From Salinarimonas soli (lineage in GTDB: Bacteria; Pseudomonadota; Alphaproteobacteria; Rhizobiales; Beijerinckiaceae): a stretch of 64,000 bases of DNA. The stretch covers positions 85,588 to 149,587 of the forward strand of contig NZ_VUOA01000028.1 in the NCBI RefSeq assembly GCF_008386575.1, given 5' to 3'. The first letter of the stretch is position 1. The number at the start of each line of letters is the position of its first letter. The notes beneath the pieces are model-generated. The model saw only the letters and a list, made by a program, of their open reading frames with translations. It was not told the DNA's origin and ran no database searches. The position numbers and the translations under genes were made by a program. Shown here in pieces: positions 45,275 through 52,853 of this stretch.

Positions 45275-46153
45275 ATGTTCTTCCATTCGAAGCAGCTTGC
45301 GTTCCAGTCCAAGCCCGACAAGCCGGACCCGATCTTCGCCAAGATGCTGCAGGAGCCGCTCGGCGGCCAATGGGGCGAGATCAGCGTGATGATGACCTAC
45401 CTCTTCCAGGGGTGGAGCTGCCGCGGGCCGGCGAAGTACAAGGACATGATCATGGACATCGGGGCCGAGGAGATCGGCCACGTGGAGATGCTCGCCACCA
45501 TGATCGCCCGCCTCCTGGAGACCTCGCCCATCGATGACCAGGAGGACATGGCCAAGAACTCCATCGTCGGCGCCGTCATGGGCGGCGCGCGGGTCGAGGA
45601 CGCCATCGTGGCCGGCATGAACCCGCAGCACTACATCGTCTCGGGGCTCGGCGCCCGCCCGGTGGACAGCTCGGGCAACCTCTGGAACGCGGGCTTCATG
45701 ACGGCCAGCGGCAACCTGCTGGCGGATTTCCGCTTCAACGTCACGGCCGAGAGCCAGGGCCGGCTCCAGGTGGCCCGCCTCTACAACATGACGAACGACT
45801 CAGGCGTCCGGGAGATGCTGTCCTTCCTCATCGCCCGGGACACGATGCACCAGAACCAGTGGCTCGCGGCCATCGCCGAGCTGGAGGCCGACGGCCTGGA
45901 GACGACCCCGGTGCCCTCGAACTTCCCGCAGGAGCGCGAGCACAGCCCTGCCTCCTACCAGTTCCTCAACCATTCGGAGGGCACAGAGAGCCGGGAGGGC
46001 GGCTGGGCCGAGGGGCCGAGCCCGGACGGGCGCGGCGAGTTCAGCTATGTCGAGAACCCGGGCGGCTCGTCCGACACCGGCGACCTGTCCCAGGTCGACC
46101 CCCGCGTCTACGGCACCCCCGCGATGCCCGTGCCCGCCGCCGCCAAGAAGTAG
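45275..46153 (+). CDS. manganese catalase
   Basis: A 292-aa di-manganese catalase that disproportionates hydrogen peroxide. The ferritin-like four-helix bundle carries the metal-binding glutamates and histidines in GGQWGEISVMMTYLFQ, IGAEEIGHVEMLATMIARL and LIARDTMHQNQW. The C-terminal tail (EGGWAEGPSPDGRGEF onward) is the usual extension that wraps neighbouring subunits. AGGAGAG precedes the ATG. Transcription from the perfect EcfG promoter would make it a general-stress gene. Confidence 0.93.
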   Translation: MFFHSKQLAFQSKPDKPDPIFAKMLQEPLGGQWGEISVMMTYLFQGWSCRGPAKYKDMIMDIGAEEIGHVEMLATMIARLLETSPIDDQEDMAKNSIVGAVMGGARVEDAIVAGMNPQHYIVSGLGARPVDSSGNLWNAGFMTASGNLLADFRFNVTAESQGRLQVARLYNMTNDSGVREMLSFLIARDTMHQNQWLAAIAELEADGLETTPVPSNFPQEREHSPASYQFLNHSEGTESREGGWAEGPSPDGRGEFSYVENPGGSSDTGDLSQVDPRVYGTPAMPVPAAAKK

Positions 46154-46166
46154 CGCGCCGCCCTCT

Positions 46167-46322
46167 CCCCTCCCCCTTGCGGGGAGGGGCAGGGGGTGGG
46201 GGTCGCGACGCCAACCGCCGTCGGTCCAGGATAGGGCTGTACGAGCGTGCGTGCGCCCCACCTCCCCGCCAGCTCCGACTTTTCGACCCCCACCCCCAAC
46301 CCCTCCCCGCAAGGGGGAGGGG
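46167..46322. mobile_element. 156-bp palindromic-ended element, copy 2 (inverted)
   Basis: The ends CCCCTCCCCCTTGCGGGGAG and its reverse complement are perfect inverted repeats. Inner words GGTCCAGGATAGGGCTGTAC and AGCTCCGACTTT are the reverse complement of those in copy 1 at 37135-37290. Identical length of 156 bp. It fills the gap between two convergent genes. Confidence 0.7.
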
Positions 46323-46332
46323 AGCACCCGTT

Positions 46333-46857
46333 TCAGTCGTCCTCGACCCCGCCGAGCATCGAGGCCGCATGAGCCTTCCGCCACTCCTTGGGGCGGTCGA
46401 AGGTGCCGGCCCACAGGCCGCGGCGGGCGGCGCGGGCCTCGCGCTCGAGGCTCGTGTGAGCCCTGTAGCCCACCGCCCAGCCGTCCCGCACCATGGCCTC
46501 GCCGAGATCGACGCCGGCCGCCTGGCAATGGGCGAGATGGCGGCGATAGCGGTCGCGGCCCTCCAGGCGGCAGGTGACGCTCTCGCCGCCGATGAGCCGC
46601 GCCAGGTGGCGGCGCGCCTCCTCGCCGCAGCGATAGGCCTCCATGCCGCGCAGGCAGACCTGGGCCATCTCCGGCGCGTCGATGCCCATGAGGCGGATCG
46701 CGGCCCCGGCGAGCCGCAGCGAATCACCGTCCACCACGCGGGGCTGACCGGCGAGCGAGGCCGGCTCCTCGCGTCCCCACAGCAGGGCGGCCGCGATCGC
46801 CGCGCCCGCCAAGAGCCCGACGAGGAGCCGGCGGCGCCGCGGCCCGCGCGATCGCAT
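46333..46857 (-). CDS. membrane-anchored staphylococcal-nuclease-like (thermonuclease) protein
   Basis: About 174 aa from MRSRGPRRRR; a start ten codons earlier (46887) is equally possible. An arginine-rich N-terminus and one transmembrane segment (LLVGLLAGAAIAAALLW) would anchor it in the membrane with the domain outside. The SNase domain shows VVDGDSLRLAGAAIRLMGIDAPE, LARLIGGESVTCRLEGRDRYRRHLAHC and GEAMVRDGWAVGY, with the catalytic Arg/Glu/Asp positions apparently kept. Four cysteines could form disulfides. It may degrade external DNA or RNA; other roles are possible. Confidence 0.82.
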   Translation of the reverse strand: MRSRGPRRRRLLVGLLAGAAIAAALLWGREEPASLAGQPRVVDGDSLRLAGAAIRLMGIDAPEMAQVCLRGMEAYRCGEEARRHLARLIGGESVTCRLEGRDRYRRHLAHCQAAGVDLGEAMVRDGWAVGYRAHTSLEREARAARRGLWAGTFDRPKEWRKAHAASMLGGVEDD

Positions 46858-46960
46858 CAGGTTTCGTGGCTGGAATGAGGTGAGCATTAACGATTCGACA
46901 CCATGATGGGCCGGCTCGTCCCGCGCGTGATCCGCCGGGCGAAGCCTGCTGCGTGGGACC

Positions 46961-48475
46961 ATGGTCGAAAGCTCGACGCATCACCAGACGCGAGGACGCG
47001 ACGTCGCCGCCGAAGAGGCGCTGCGGCGGCGCAAGATCGCGCACGAGATGCGGGCGGCGCGCGAGAAGCTCACCTCCTCGACGGGCCTGGAGCGCTCCTT
47101 CGACTACGAGCTGCTGCGCCTCTTCGCCCAGTACCGGATCGGGGCGGCGCTGCCGCTGTTCGGGCTTGCCGCCGCGGTCGCGGCGCTCGCCGGGCTGTGG
47201 GTCCCCCTGGAGCCGGTCCTGATCTGGCTGGGCCAAGCCGTCGCGACGACGGGCCTGCCCGTGGCGCTCGCCCATCGTTTCCTGCGCCAAGAGGAGAGCT
47301 CCGTCTCGCTCCCCCGCTGGCGCCGCATCTTCATCCTGAGCGAGCTGCTGCAGGGGGCGGGCTGGGCGCCGATCGTGCTCCTGCTCGTGAAGACCGACAC
47401 GCCCGTCGTCTACGGCTTCGTGCTCTTCGTCACCCTGATGGTGGCCGCCGTCACGGCGACGCTGTCGGCGACGGTCCGGCTCGCGGTCTATGCGGGCATC
47501 GCGCCGCTTGCCCTGGCCCTCGTCTTCGCCGTCGCGAGCGCGGCGCAGCGGATGGACACGCTGCTGCTCGCCCTGATGTCGGTGAGCGCGCAGCTCTTCT
47601 TCGTGCTGCTGGCCCACCGCCTCTATTCGAGCGCTGTGGCGACGCTGCATTCGCGCGCCGAGAAGGACGCGCTGTTTGCCGAGCTCGAGCAGGCCAAGGC
47701 CAATTCCGACGAGGCCCGCCGCCGCGCGGAGGAAGCCAACCTCGCGAAATCCCGCTTCCTCGCCACCATGAGCCACGAGCTGCGCACGCCGCTCAATGCC
47801 ATCCTGGGCTTCTCCGAGGTGATGAAGAACGAGGTGTTCGGCCCCCACGCCTCGCCCTCCTACAAGGATTATTCGGGCGACATCCACGCCAGCGGCCAGC
47901 ACCTCCTCACCCTCATCAACGAGATCCTCGACCTGTCGCGCATCGAGGCCGGGCGCTACGAGCTCAACGAGGAGGCCCTGCGCCTGTCCCACGTGGTGGA
48001 GGACGCCCGCCACATGCTGAACCTGCGCGCCAAGGCCAAGAACCAGACCGTGAAGGAGGTGGTCGACCCGTCCCTGCCGCGGCTGTGGGCCGACGAGCGC
48101 GCCGTGCGCCAGATCGTGCTCAACATCCTCTCGAACGCGATCAAGTTCACGCCCCAGGGCGGCGAGATCACGATCAAGGTCGGCTGGACGGGATCGGGCG
48201 GGCAATATGTCAGCGTGCGGGACAACGGGCCGGGCATCCCCGACGAGGAGATCCCGGTGGTGATGTCCTCCTTCGGCCGCGGCTCCTGGGCGCTGAAGAC
48301 CGCCGAGCAGGGCTCGGGCCTCGGGCTCCCCATCGTGAAGGGCCTCGTCGACCTGCACGGGGGCACGTTCCAGCTCAAGTCCAAGCCCCGCGAGGGCACG
48401 GAGGCGATCGTCACCTTCCCGGCGAGCCGCGTGATGGACGCGCTCCCGCCCGTGGACGACATCCGGGCGGCGTGA
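46961..48475 (+). CDS. membrane histidine kinase of the DivJ/PleC/PdhS type
   Basis: A 504-aa kinase with about six hydrophobic segments in residues 50-225, a coiled linker, and a HisKA domain. The phospho-acceptor motif FLATMSHELRTPLNAILGFS and the following SGQHLLTLINEILDLSRIEA are close to kinases that act on the cell-fate regulator DivK. The HATPase domain has NILSNAIKFTP (N box), VRDNGPGIP (G1) and GSGLGLPIVKG (G2). This suggests a link to the DivK-CtrA cell-cycle pathway; that link is inferred from the dimerisation helix only. It is divergent from the nuclease gene. Confidence 0.88.
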   Translation: MVESSTHHQTRGRDVAAEEALRRRKIAHEMRAAREKLTSSTGLERSFDYELLRLFAQYRIGAALPLFGLAAAVAALAGLWVPLEPVLIWLGQAVATTGLPVALAHRFLRQEESSVSLPRWRRIFILSELLQGAGWAPIVLLLVKTDTPVVYGFVLFVTLMVAAVTATLSATVRLAVYAGIAPLALALVFAVASAAQRMDTLLLALMSVSAQLFFVLLAHRLYSSAVATLHSRAEKDALFAELEQAKANSDEARRRAEEANLAKSRFLATMSHELRTPLNAILGFSEVMKNEVFGPHASPSYKDYSGDIHASGQHLLTLINEILDLSRIEAGRYELNEEALRLSHVVEDARHMLNLRAKAKNQTVKEVVDPSLPRLWADERAVRQIVLNILSNAIKFTPQGGEITIKVGWTGSGGQYVSVRDNGPGIPDEEIPVVMSSFGRGSWALKTAEQGSGLGLPIVKGLVDLHGGTFQLKSKPREGTEAIVTFPASRVMDALPPVDDIRAA

Positions 48476-48488
48476 GAGCGGTGCCGCC

Positions 48489-48685
48489 GTCATCCCCGGC
48501 CGGAGCGCGCTTGTCGCGCGGAGGGGAAGGGGATCTAGCGCGATGATGCTGCCGCGGAGCGGCACGCCAAGGGCCCTGGACGGGCATAATGGGTCGCTCT
48601 GCGACATCAGATCTGCTGGATCCCCTTCTTGGCACGCAAGCGTGCTTCCCCTCCGGCGGACAAGCCGCCTCCGGCCGGGGATGAC
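48489..48685. repeat. palindromic repeat GTCATCCCCGGCCGGAG, long form
   Basis: The same perfect 17-bp terminal arms as at 44175-44236, now 48489-48505 and 48669-48685, enclosing 163 bp. The inner part includes GAGGGGAAGG and CTTCCCCTCC as a second nested inverted pair. It lies between the kinase and cobT genes and accounts for most of that gap. Confidence 0.7.
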
Positions 48686-48734
48686 CGGTTGAGCTCCTTC
48701 TGGGCGCTCCGCTGCCTTTCGGCTTGACGCCCCC

Positions 48735-49757
48735 TCACCCCTCCCGCTTCGACACCCCTGCCTGGTCGAAGGTCGCCATGTCGGCGTGGATCGCGGCCGC
48801 GGACTTGACGAGGCTCATGGCGAGCGCGGCGCCGCTGCCCTCGCCGAGCCGCATGCCGAGCGCCAGGAGCGGGATCTTGCCCAGGCGCTCCAGCACGTCG
48901 CGATGCGCGCCCTCCGCCGAGAGGTGACCCGCCACGCAATGGTCGATGGTGGAGGGGTGGATCGCGAACAGGATCGCCGCGGCGGCCGTCGCCACGTAGC
49001 CGTCGAGGACCACGGGCACGCGCTGCGCCCGGGCGGCGAGGATCGCGCCCGCCATGGCGGCGATGTCGCGCCCGCCGAGCCGCGCGAGCACCTCGAGGGG
49101 ATCGTCGAGATGGCCCGCGTGCTGCGCGAGCGCCGCCTCCACCACCGCGACCTTGCGGGCGAGCCCCGCGTCGTCCACCCCCGTGCCGCGCCCGACCCAA
49201 TGAGCCGGGGTACCGCCGAAGAGCGCGGCGTAGATCGCCGCCGCGATGGTGGTGTTGCCGATGCCCATCTCGCCGATGCCGAGGAGATCGGTCCCGCCTG
49301 CCACGGCCTCCATCCCGAAGGCCATGGTGGCGACCGCGTCCTTCTCGGACATGGCGGGCCCCTCCGTGATGTCGCCGGTGGGCAGGTCGAGGGCGAGGTC
49401 GAACACCTTGAAGCCGAGCCCGTTCGCGGCGCAGATCTGGTTGATGGCGCCCCCGCCGGCCGCGAAGGTCTCCAGCATCTGCCGGTTCACCTCCGCCGGG
49501 AAGGCCGACACGCCCTTCGCCGTGACGCCGTGGCTTGCCGCGAAGACGCAGACGAGGGGCCGTGCCACGGTGGGCGGCGCCTTGCCCTGCCAGGCGGCGA
49601 GCCACTCGGCGAGCCATTCGAGGCGCCCGAGGCTGCCCGCGGGCTTCGTGAGCTGCCCGTCGCGCGCGCGCACCGCCTCGACGGCCGCCTCGTCGGGGCC
49701 GGGCATCGAGACGATCAGCTGGCGGATGTCGTCGAAGGGGGAGGCTGCGGTGGACAT
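48735..49757 (-). CDS. cobT: nicotinate-nucleotide:dimethylbenzimidazole phosphoribosyltransferase
   Basis: Makes alpha-ribazole phosphate from nicotinate mononucleotide and 5,6-dimethylbenzimidazole for the lower ligand of cobalamin. The 340-aa protein has TKPAGSLGRLEWLAEWLAAW, DLLGIGEMGIGNTTIAAA and the C-terminal GMRLGEGSGAALA with the catalytic Glu. It is divergent from cobS across 160 bp, which presumably holds both promoters. No cobalamin riboswitch was recognised there. Confidence 0.96.
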   Translation of the reverse strand: MSTAASPFDDIRQLIVSMPGPDEAAVEAVRARDGQLTKPAGSLGRLEWLAEWLAAWQGKAPPTVARPLVCVFAASHGVTAKGVSAFPAEVNRQMLETFAAGGGAINQICAANGLGFKVFDLALDLPTGDITEGPAMSEKDAVATMAFGMEAVAGGTDLLGIGEMGIGNTTIAAAIYAALFGGTPAHWVGRGTGVDDAGLARKVAVVEAALAQHAGHLDDPLEVLARLGGRDIAAMAGAILAARAQRVPVVLDGYVATAAAAILFAIHPSTIDHCVAGHLSAEGAHRDVLERLGKIPLLALGMRLGEGSGAALAMSLVKSAAAIHADMATFDQAGVSKREG

Positions 49758-49917
49758 CGGGCGTCCTTGGCGATCGGGTCTGAGGGCGCGGAGCTATAGC
49801 GGGCCGTGGTCCGGGGGTGAAGGCATTTCGCGGCTCCCACCCTCGAAACCCGCGCCGCGGCGTTCCCCTGGGCGGCACCGAGCGTCTATGGTGCGCCCGC
49901 ACGCCGCCGGACACCCC

Positions 49918-50763
49918 ATGAGCCCCGATCCCCACACGCACGCCCCCGCAAGCCCGCGCGAGACGGGCTGGCGCGCCGTCGCGGCGGATGCGGTGCGCTG
50001 CCTGCGCTTCTATTCGCGCCTGCCCGCGCCCGTGCTGCCCTGGGAGGGCGACCCGCACGCGGCGCCCGACTTCGCCGTCACGCCCCGCGCCCTGCCGATT
50101 GCGGGCGCCGTCATCGGCGCGGCGGGCGCGCTCGTCCTCGGCCTCGCCCATGCCCTGGGCTTCGGTCCCGCCCTGTCGGCGGCGCTCGCCGTGGGAGCGC
50201 TCGTCGCTGCGACGGGCGCCTTCCACGAGGACGGCCTCGCCGACACCGCGGACGGGTTCTGGGGCGGGCACACCCGCGAGCGGCGCCTTGAGATCATGCG
50301 CGACAGCCGCATCGGCTCCTACGGGGCGGCGGCTCTGGTCCTGTCGCTCATCGTGCGGATCCTGGCGCTCGCGACCCTCGTCGAACGGGCGGGGCCGCTC
50401 GCCGGCGCCATGGCGCTCGTCGTCATGGCGGCGCTGTCGCGCACGGGAGCGCTCGACGTGATGATCGCGCTCGACCCTGCCCGCAGCTCGGGCGCGTCCC
50501 ATGCCGTCGGCCGCCCGCTCCCGCGCACCGTCGCGACGGCGTGGGCGCTCTGCGCCGCGCTCGGCCTCGCGCTGGGGCTCGTGGGGGGGCTGCCGCTCCC
50601 GGGCCTGGCCCTCGCCTTCGCCGCCGCGGCGCTCACGGCCTGGGGCATGACCGCGCTCTCGCGGGCCCGTCTCGGCGGCTATACGGGGGACGTGGTCGGG
50701 GCGACGCAGCAGGTGGCGGAGATCGCGGCGTTCCTGGCGCTGCTCGCGTGCCTGCGCCCGTGA
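49918..50763 (+). CDS. cobS: adenosylcobinamide-GDP ribazoletransferase (cobalamin synthase)
   Basis: A 281-aa integral membrane enzyme that joins adenosylcobinamide-GDP with alpha-ribazole (phosphate). It has the diagnostic acidic motif FHEDGLADTADGFWGG followed by RLEIMRDSRIGSYGAAAL, and about six transmembrane segments. Adjacent cobT supplies its substrate. The inner ATG (MSPDPH) is chosen; a start ten codons upstream is possible. Confidence 0.95.
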   Translation: MSPDPHTHAPASPRETGWRAVAADAVRCLRFYSRLPAPVLPWEGDPHAAPDFAVTPRALPIAGAVIGAAGALVLGLAHALGFGPALSAALAVGALVAATGAFHEDGLADTADGFWGGHTRERRLEIMRDSRIGSYGAAALVLSLIVRILALATLVERAGPLAGAMALVVMAALSRTGALDVMIALDPARSSGASHAVGRPLPRTVATAWALCAALGLALGLVGGLPLPGLALAFAAAALTAWGMTALSRARLGGYTGDVVGATQQVAEIAAFLALLACLRP

Positions 50764-50868
50764 GGCGAGGGAACGGTGGATGAACCGGCCCTTCCCCGGC
50801 CTGCGGCCGACGGCCCCCTTGATCGCGCGGCCCTGATGCCGACATTCAAGCGTGAGCTTGGATCACCG

Positions 50869-51066
50869 ATGAACCGCATCTCGTCGCCCTGCATCCGCGT
50901 CTGCACCCTCGATCAGGCCACCGGGCTCTGCCTCGGCTGCGGCCGCTCGAGCGAGGAGATCACCCGCTGGTACCGCCTCACGGAGGAGGAGCGGCTCGCC
51001 ATCATGGCCGTCCTCGACGAGCGCCTGCGGCAGATGGCCGAAGCGCCGCCGCCGGGAGACGGCTGA
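50869..51066 (+). CDS. DUF1289 small protein
   Basis: A 65-aa protein with the DUF1289 core SPCIRVCTLDQATGLCLGCG, whose four cysteines could bind a metal or cluster, and EITRWYRLTEEER. The short start is chosen from the family's usual length; a GTG at 50776 would add 31 residues. It is 2 bp from the aspartic protease gene, an arrangement repeated in related genomes. Confidence 0.85.
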   Translation: MNRISSPCIRVCTLDQATGLCLGCGRSSEEITRWYRLTEEERLAIMAVLDERLRQMAEAPPPGDG

Positions 51067-51068
51067 GC

Positions 51069-51770
51069 ATGTGGCTTGCGGGCATCGGCTTCGTCCTGTT
51101 CGGCCTCGCGGCGCTCGCCACCGTGCACGGGGAGCGGCCGGTCGCGGGCCTCGAGCCCAAGGACTTCGCGATCGCCCTGGCCCTCACGGGGGCGGCTTGC
51201 GTCGCCACGGGCTGGATGATCGACGACTGGCGCGGGCGCATGCGGGACGGGGTGCGGGCGCTGTTCGCCTGGACCATGGTGCTGTTCGGCCTTGTCGGCC
51301 TCTACGCCTACCGGTTCGAGATCAACGGCGTCGCCTCGCGGATCATGGCGGAGCTGCGGCCCGGCAGCGTCGAGGTGACGAGCTCGGGCGAGGTGAGCGT
51401 GCCGCGCCGGGGCGACGGCAGCTTCATGTTCGGCGCGAAGGCCAATGGCCGCGACCTGCGCTTCATCTTCGACACGGGGGCGAGCCTCGTGGTGCTCACC
51501 CACGAATCCGCCACCCGGATCGGCATCGACCCCAAGGCGCTCGCCTTCACGGTGCCGGTGGCCACCGCCAACGGGCGCACGCTGGCGGCGCCCCTGACCC
51601 TCGATACCTTGAGCGTGGGCAGCATCGAGGCGCGGCGCGTGCGCACCCTCGTGGCCCAGCCCGGCGTCCTGCACGAGAACCTGCTCGGCATGAGCTTCCT
51701 CGACCGCCTCGCCTCCTTCGAGGTGCGCGACGGGCGGCTCTATCTGCGGGGGCGCCAGCCGGCGACGTGA
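51069..51770 (+). CDS. TIGR02281-family retropepsin-like aspartic protease
   Basis: A 233-aa membrane protein with three N-terminal transmembrane segments and one retropepsin-like domain. The active-site motif FIFDTGASLVVLT (D135) and the hydrophobic LLGMSFLDRL flap region are clear. Such clan AA proteases work as dimers; the substrate is unknown. It is tightly linked to the DUF1289 gene. Confidence 0.88.
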   Translation: MWLAGIGFVLFGLAALATVHGERPVAGLEPKDFAIALALTGAACVATGWMIDDWRGRMRDGVRALFAWTMVLFGLVGLYAYRFEINGVASRIMAELRPGSVEVTSSGEVSVPRRGDGSFMFGAKANGRDLRFIFDTGASLVVLTHESATRIGIDPKALAFTVPVATANGRTLAAPLTLDTLSVGSIEARRVRTLVAQPGVLHENLLGMSFLDRLASFEVRDGRLYLRGRQPAT

Positions 51771-51805
51771 GGGAGCTGTGGGAGGGCTTGAGCCGCCCCT
51801 CCACC

Positions 51806-51927
51806 CTCGCCCTGAGGTGCCCGCCAAAGGCGGGCCTCGAAGGGCAGTCCAGGGATCACAGGACGGCTGTTGAACCGTGGTGCGTACTTCGAGACGCCCG
51901 CTGGCGCGGGCTCCTCAGCATGAGGGG
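51806..51927. repeat. inverted repeat of the CCTGAGG...CTCGAAG type
   Basis: CCTGAGGTGCCCGC...CGGGCCTCGAAGG and CTTCGAGACGCCCGC...CTCCTCAGCATGAGG face each other. A related copy (CATCCTGAGGAGCGCCCGC) lies at 59580-59618. It fills the 188-bp gap before RidA. Confidence 0.55.
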
Positions 51928-51958
51928 GGGGGGGTTGGAGCGCGGGCCCTTCGTCCCC

Positions 51959-52393
51959 TCACACCACCGCCGTCGCCTCGATCTCGATGCGCGCCGCCCT
52001 CTCCACAAGGCGCACCACCTGCACGAGGGCCATGGCCGGGTAATGCGGCCCGACCACCTCGCGATAGGCGCGCCCGAGCTCGCGCAAGTTCGCGAGGTAT
52101 TCCTCGATGTCGACCACGTACCAGGTGAGGCGCACAAGGTGGCGTGGCTCGGCGCCGCCCTCCGCCAGGATCGCCTTGATGTTGAGAAGCGTCTGGCGCG
52201 CCTGGGCGACGAAGTCGTCGGGGAAGCGCTCCGCCTCGTCCCAGCCCACCACGCCTCCCGTCACGACGATGCGCCCCTCGGCCGTCATGCCATTGGCATA
52301 GCCCTTCGGCACCGGCCAGCCCGGGGGCTGGAGGACGCGGGGTCTGGCATCGGCCTCGGCGGCGGCGATCAGCCCCTCGCGGATGGCGCTCAT
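51959..52393 (-). CDS. RidA-family (YjgF) enamine/imine deaminase-like protein
   Basis: A 144-aa RidA-superfamily protein. It has VVTGGVVGWD, the VAQARQTLLNIKAILAEGG helix, LVRLTWYVVDIEEYL, and a C-terminal AMALVQVVRLVERAARIEIE. Members hydrolyse reactive enamines or imines. Its ATG overlaps the thioesterase stop by 4 bp, so it belongs to the aromatic CoA operon. It may remove the amino group after an aminobenzoyl-CoA ring is dearomatised, which is inference. Confidence 0.87.
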   Translation of the reverse strand: MSAIREGLIAAAEADARPRVLQPPGWPVPKGYANGMTAEGRIVVTGGVVGWDEAERFPDDFVAQARQTLLNIKAILAEGGAEPRHLVRLTWYVVDIEEYLANLRELGRAYREVVGPHYPAMALVQVVRLVERAARIEIEATAVV

Positions 52394-52848
52394 CGGCAGT
52401 GCTCCTGGTAGGCTTCGACGGCGGCCCGCAGATCCTCGGGCAGCGGGATCGACCGATGCCGGTCGAGGTCGGTGGTGGCGACGACGAGGCGGGCGACGAG
52501 CGCCCCCTCCCCGCCTGCATAGGCCGGCACGGAGAGGGTCAGGGACCCGCCCCCGATCCGCTCGACGAGGGGCACGAAGGTGAGGGTCTCGCCCATGCGG
52601 CCCGGGCGGGCGTAGTCGATGCCAGCATGGGCATAGCCGAGGCCCACCCGGCGGTCGCGGATGAAGGCGTGGTAGTCGAGGCCGAGCGCCGCCGAGAACC
52701 AGTCCTCGACCACCCCGTTCAGCATGTCGAAGTAGCGGGCGAAATAGACGATGCCCGCCGGGTCGCAATCGGAGAAGCGCACGCGCACGTCCGTGCGCCA
52801 GGCCAGGGCCGGAAGCGCCTCATAGGGTGGCGGAGCATTGCGCGCCAT
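52390..52848 (-). CDS. 4-hydroxybenzoyl-CoA thioesterase-family protein
   Basis: A 152-aa hotdog-fold thioesterase. The signature RVRFSDCDPAGIVYFARYFDM carries the catalytic-type Asp, and the long helix LNGVVEDWFSAALGLDY follows. It lies 5 bp after the CoA ligase and overlaps ridA. It may release an aromatic acid from its CoA thioester or free CoA from dead-end products. Confidence 0.88.
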   Translation of the reverse strand: MARNAPPPYEALPALAWRTDVRVRFSDCDPAGIVYFARYFDMLNGVVEDWFSAALGLDYHAFIRDRRVGLGYAHAGIDYARPGRMGETLTFVPLVERIGGGSLTLSVPAYAGGEGALVARLVVATTDLDRHRSIPLPEDLRAAVEAYQEHCR

Positions 52849-52853
52849 GGCAC

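Noticed and set aside
46724-48607. Very long minus-strand frame across the kinase gene
   Set aside because: Shadow frame; kinase motifs on the plus strand are decisive.
49758-49917. Cobalamin riboswitch between cobT and cobS
   Set aside because: No recognisable B12-box or conserved core found in this short gap.
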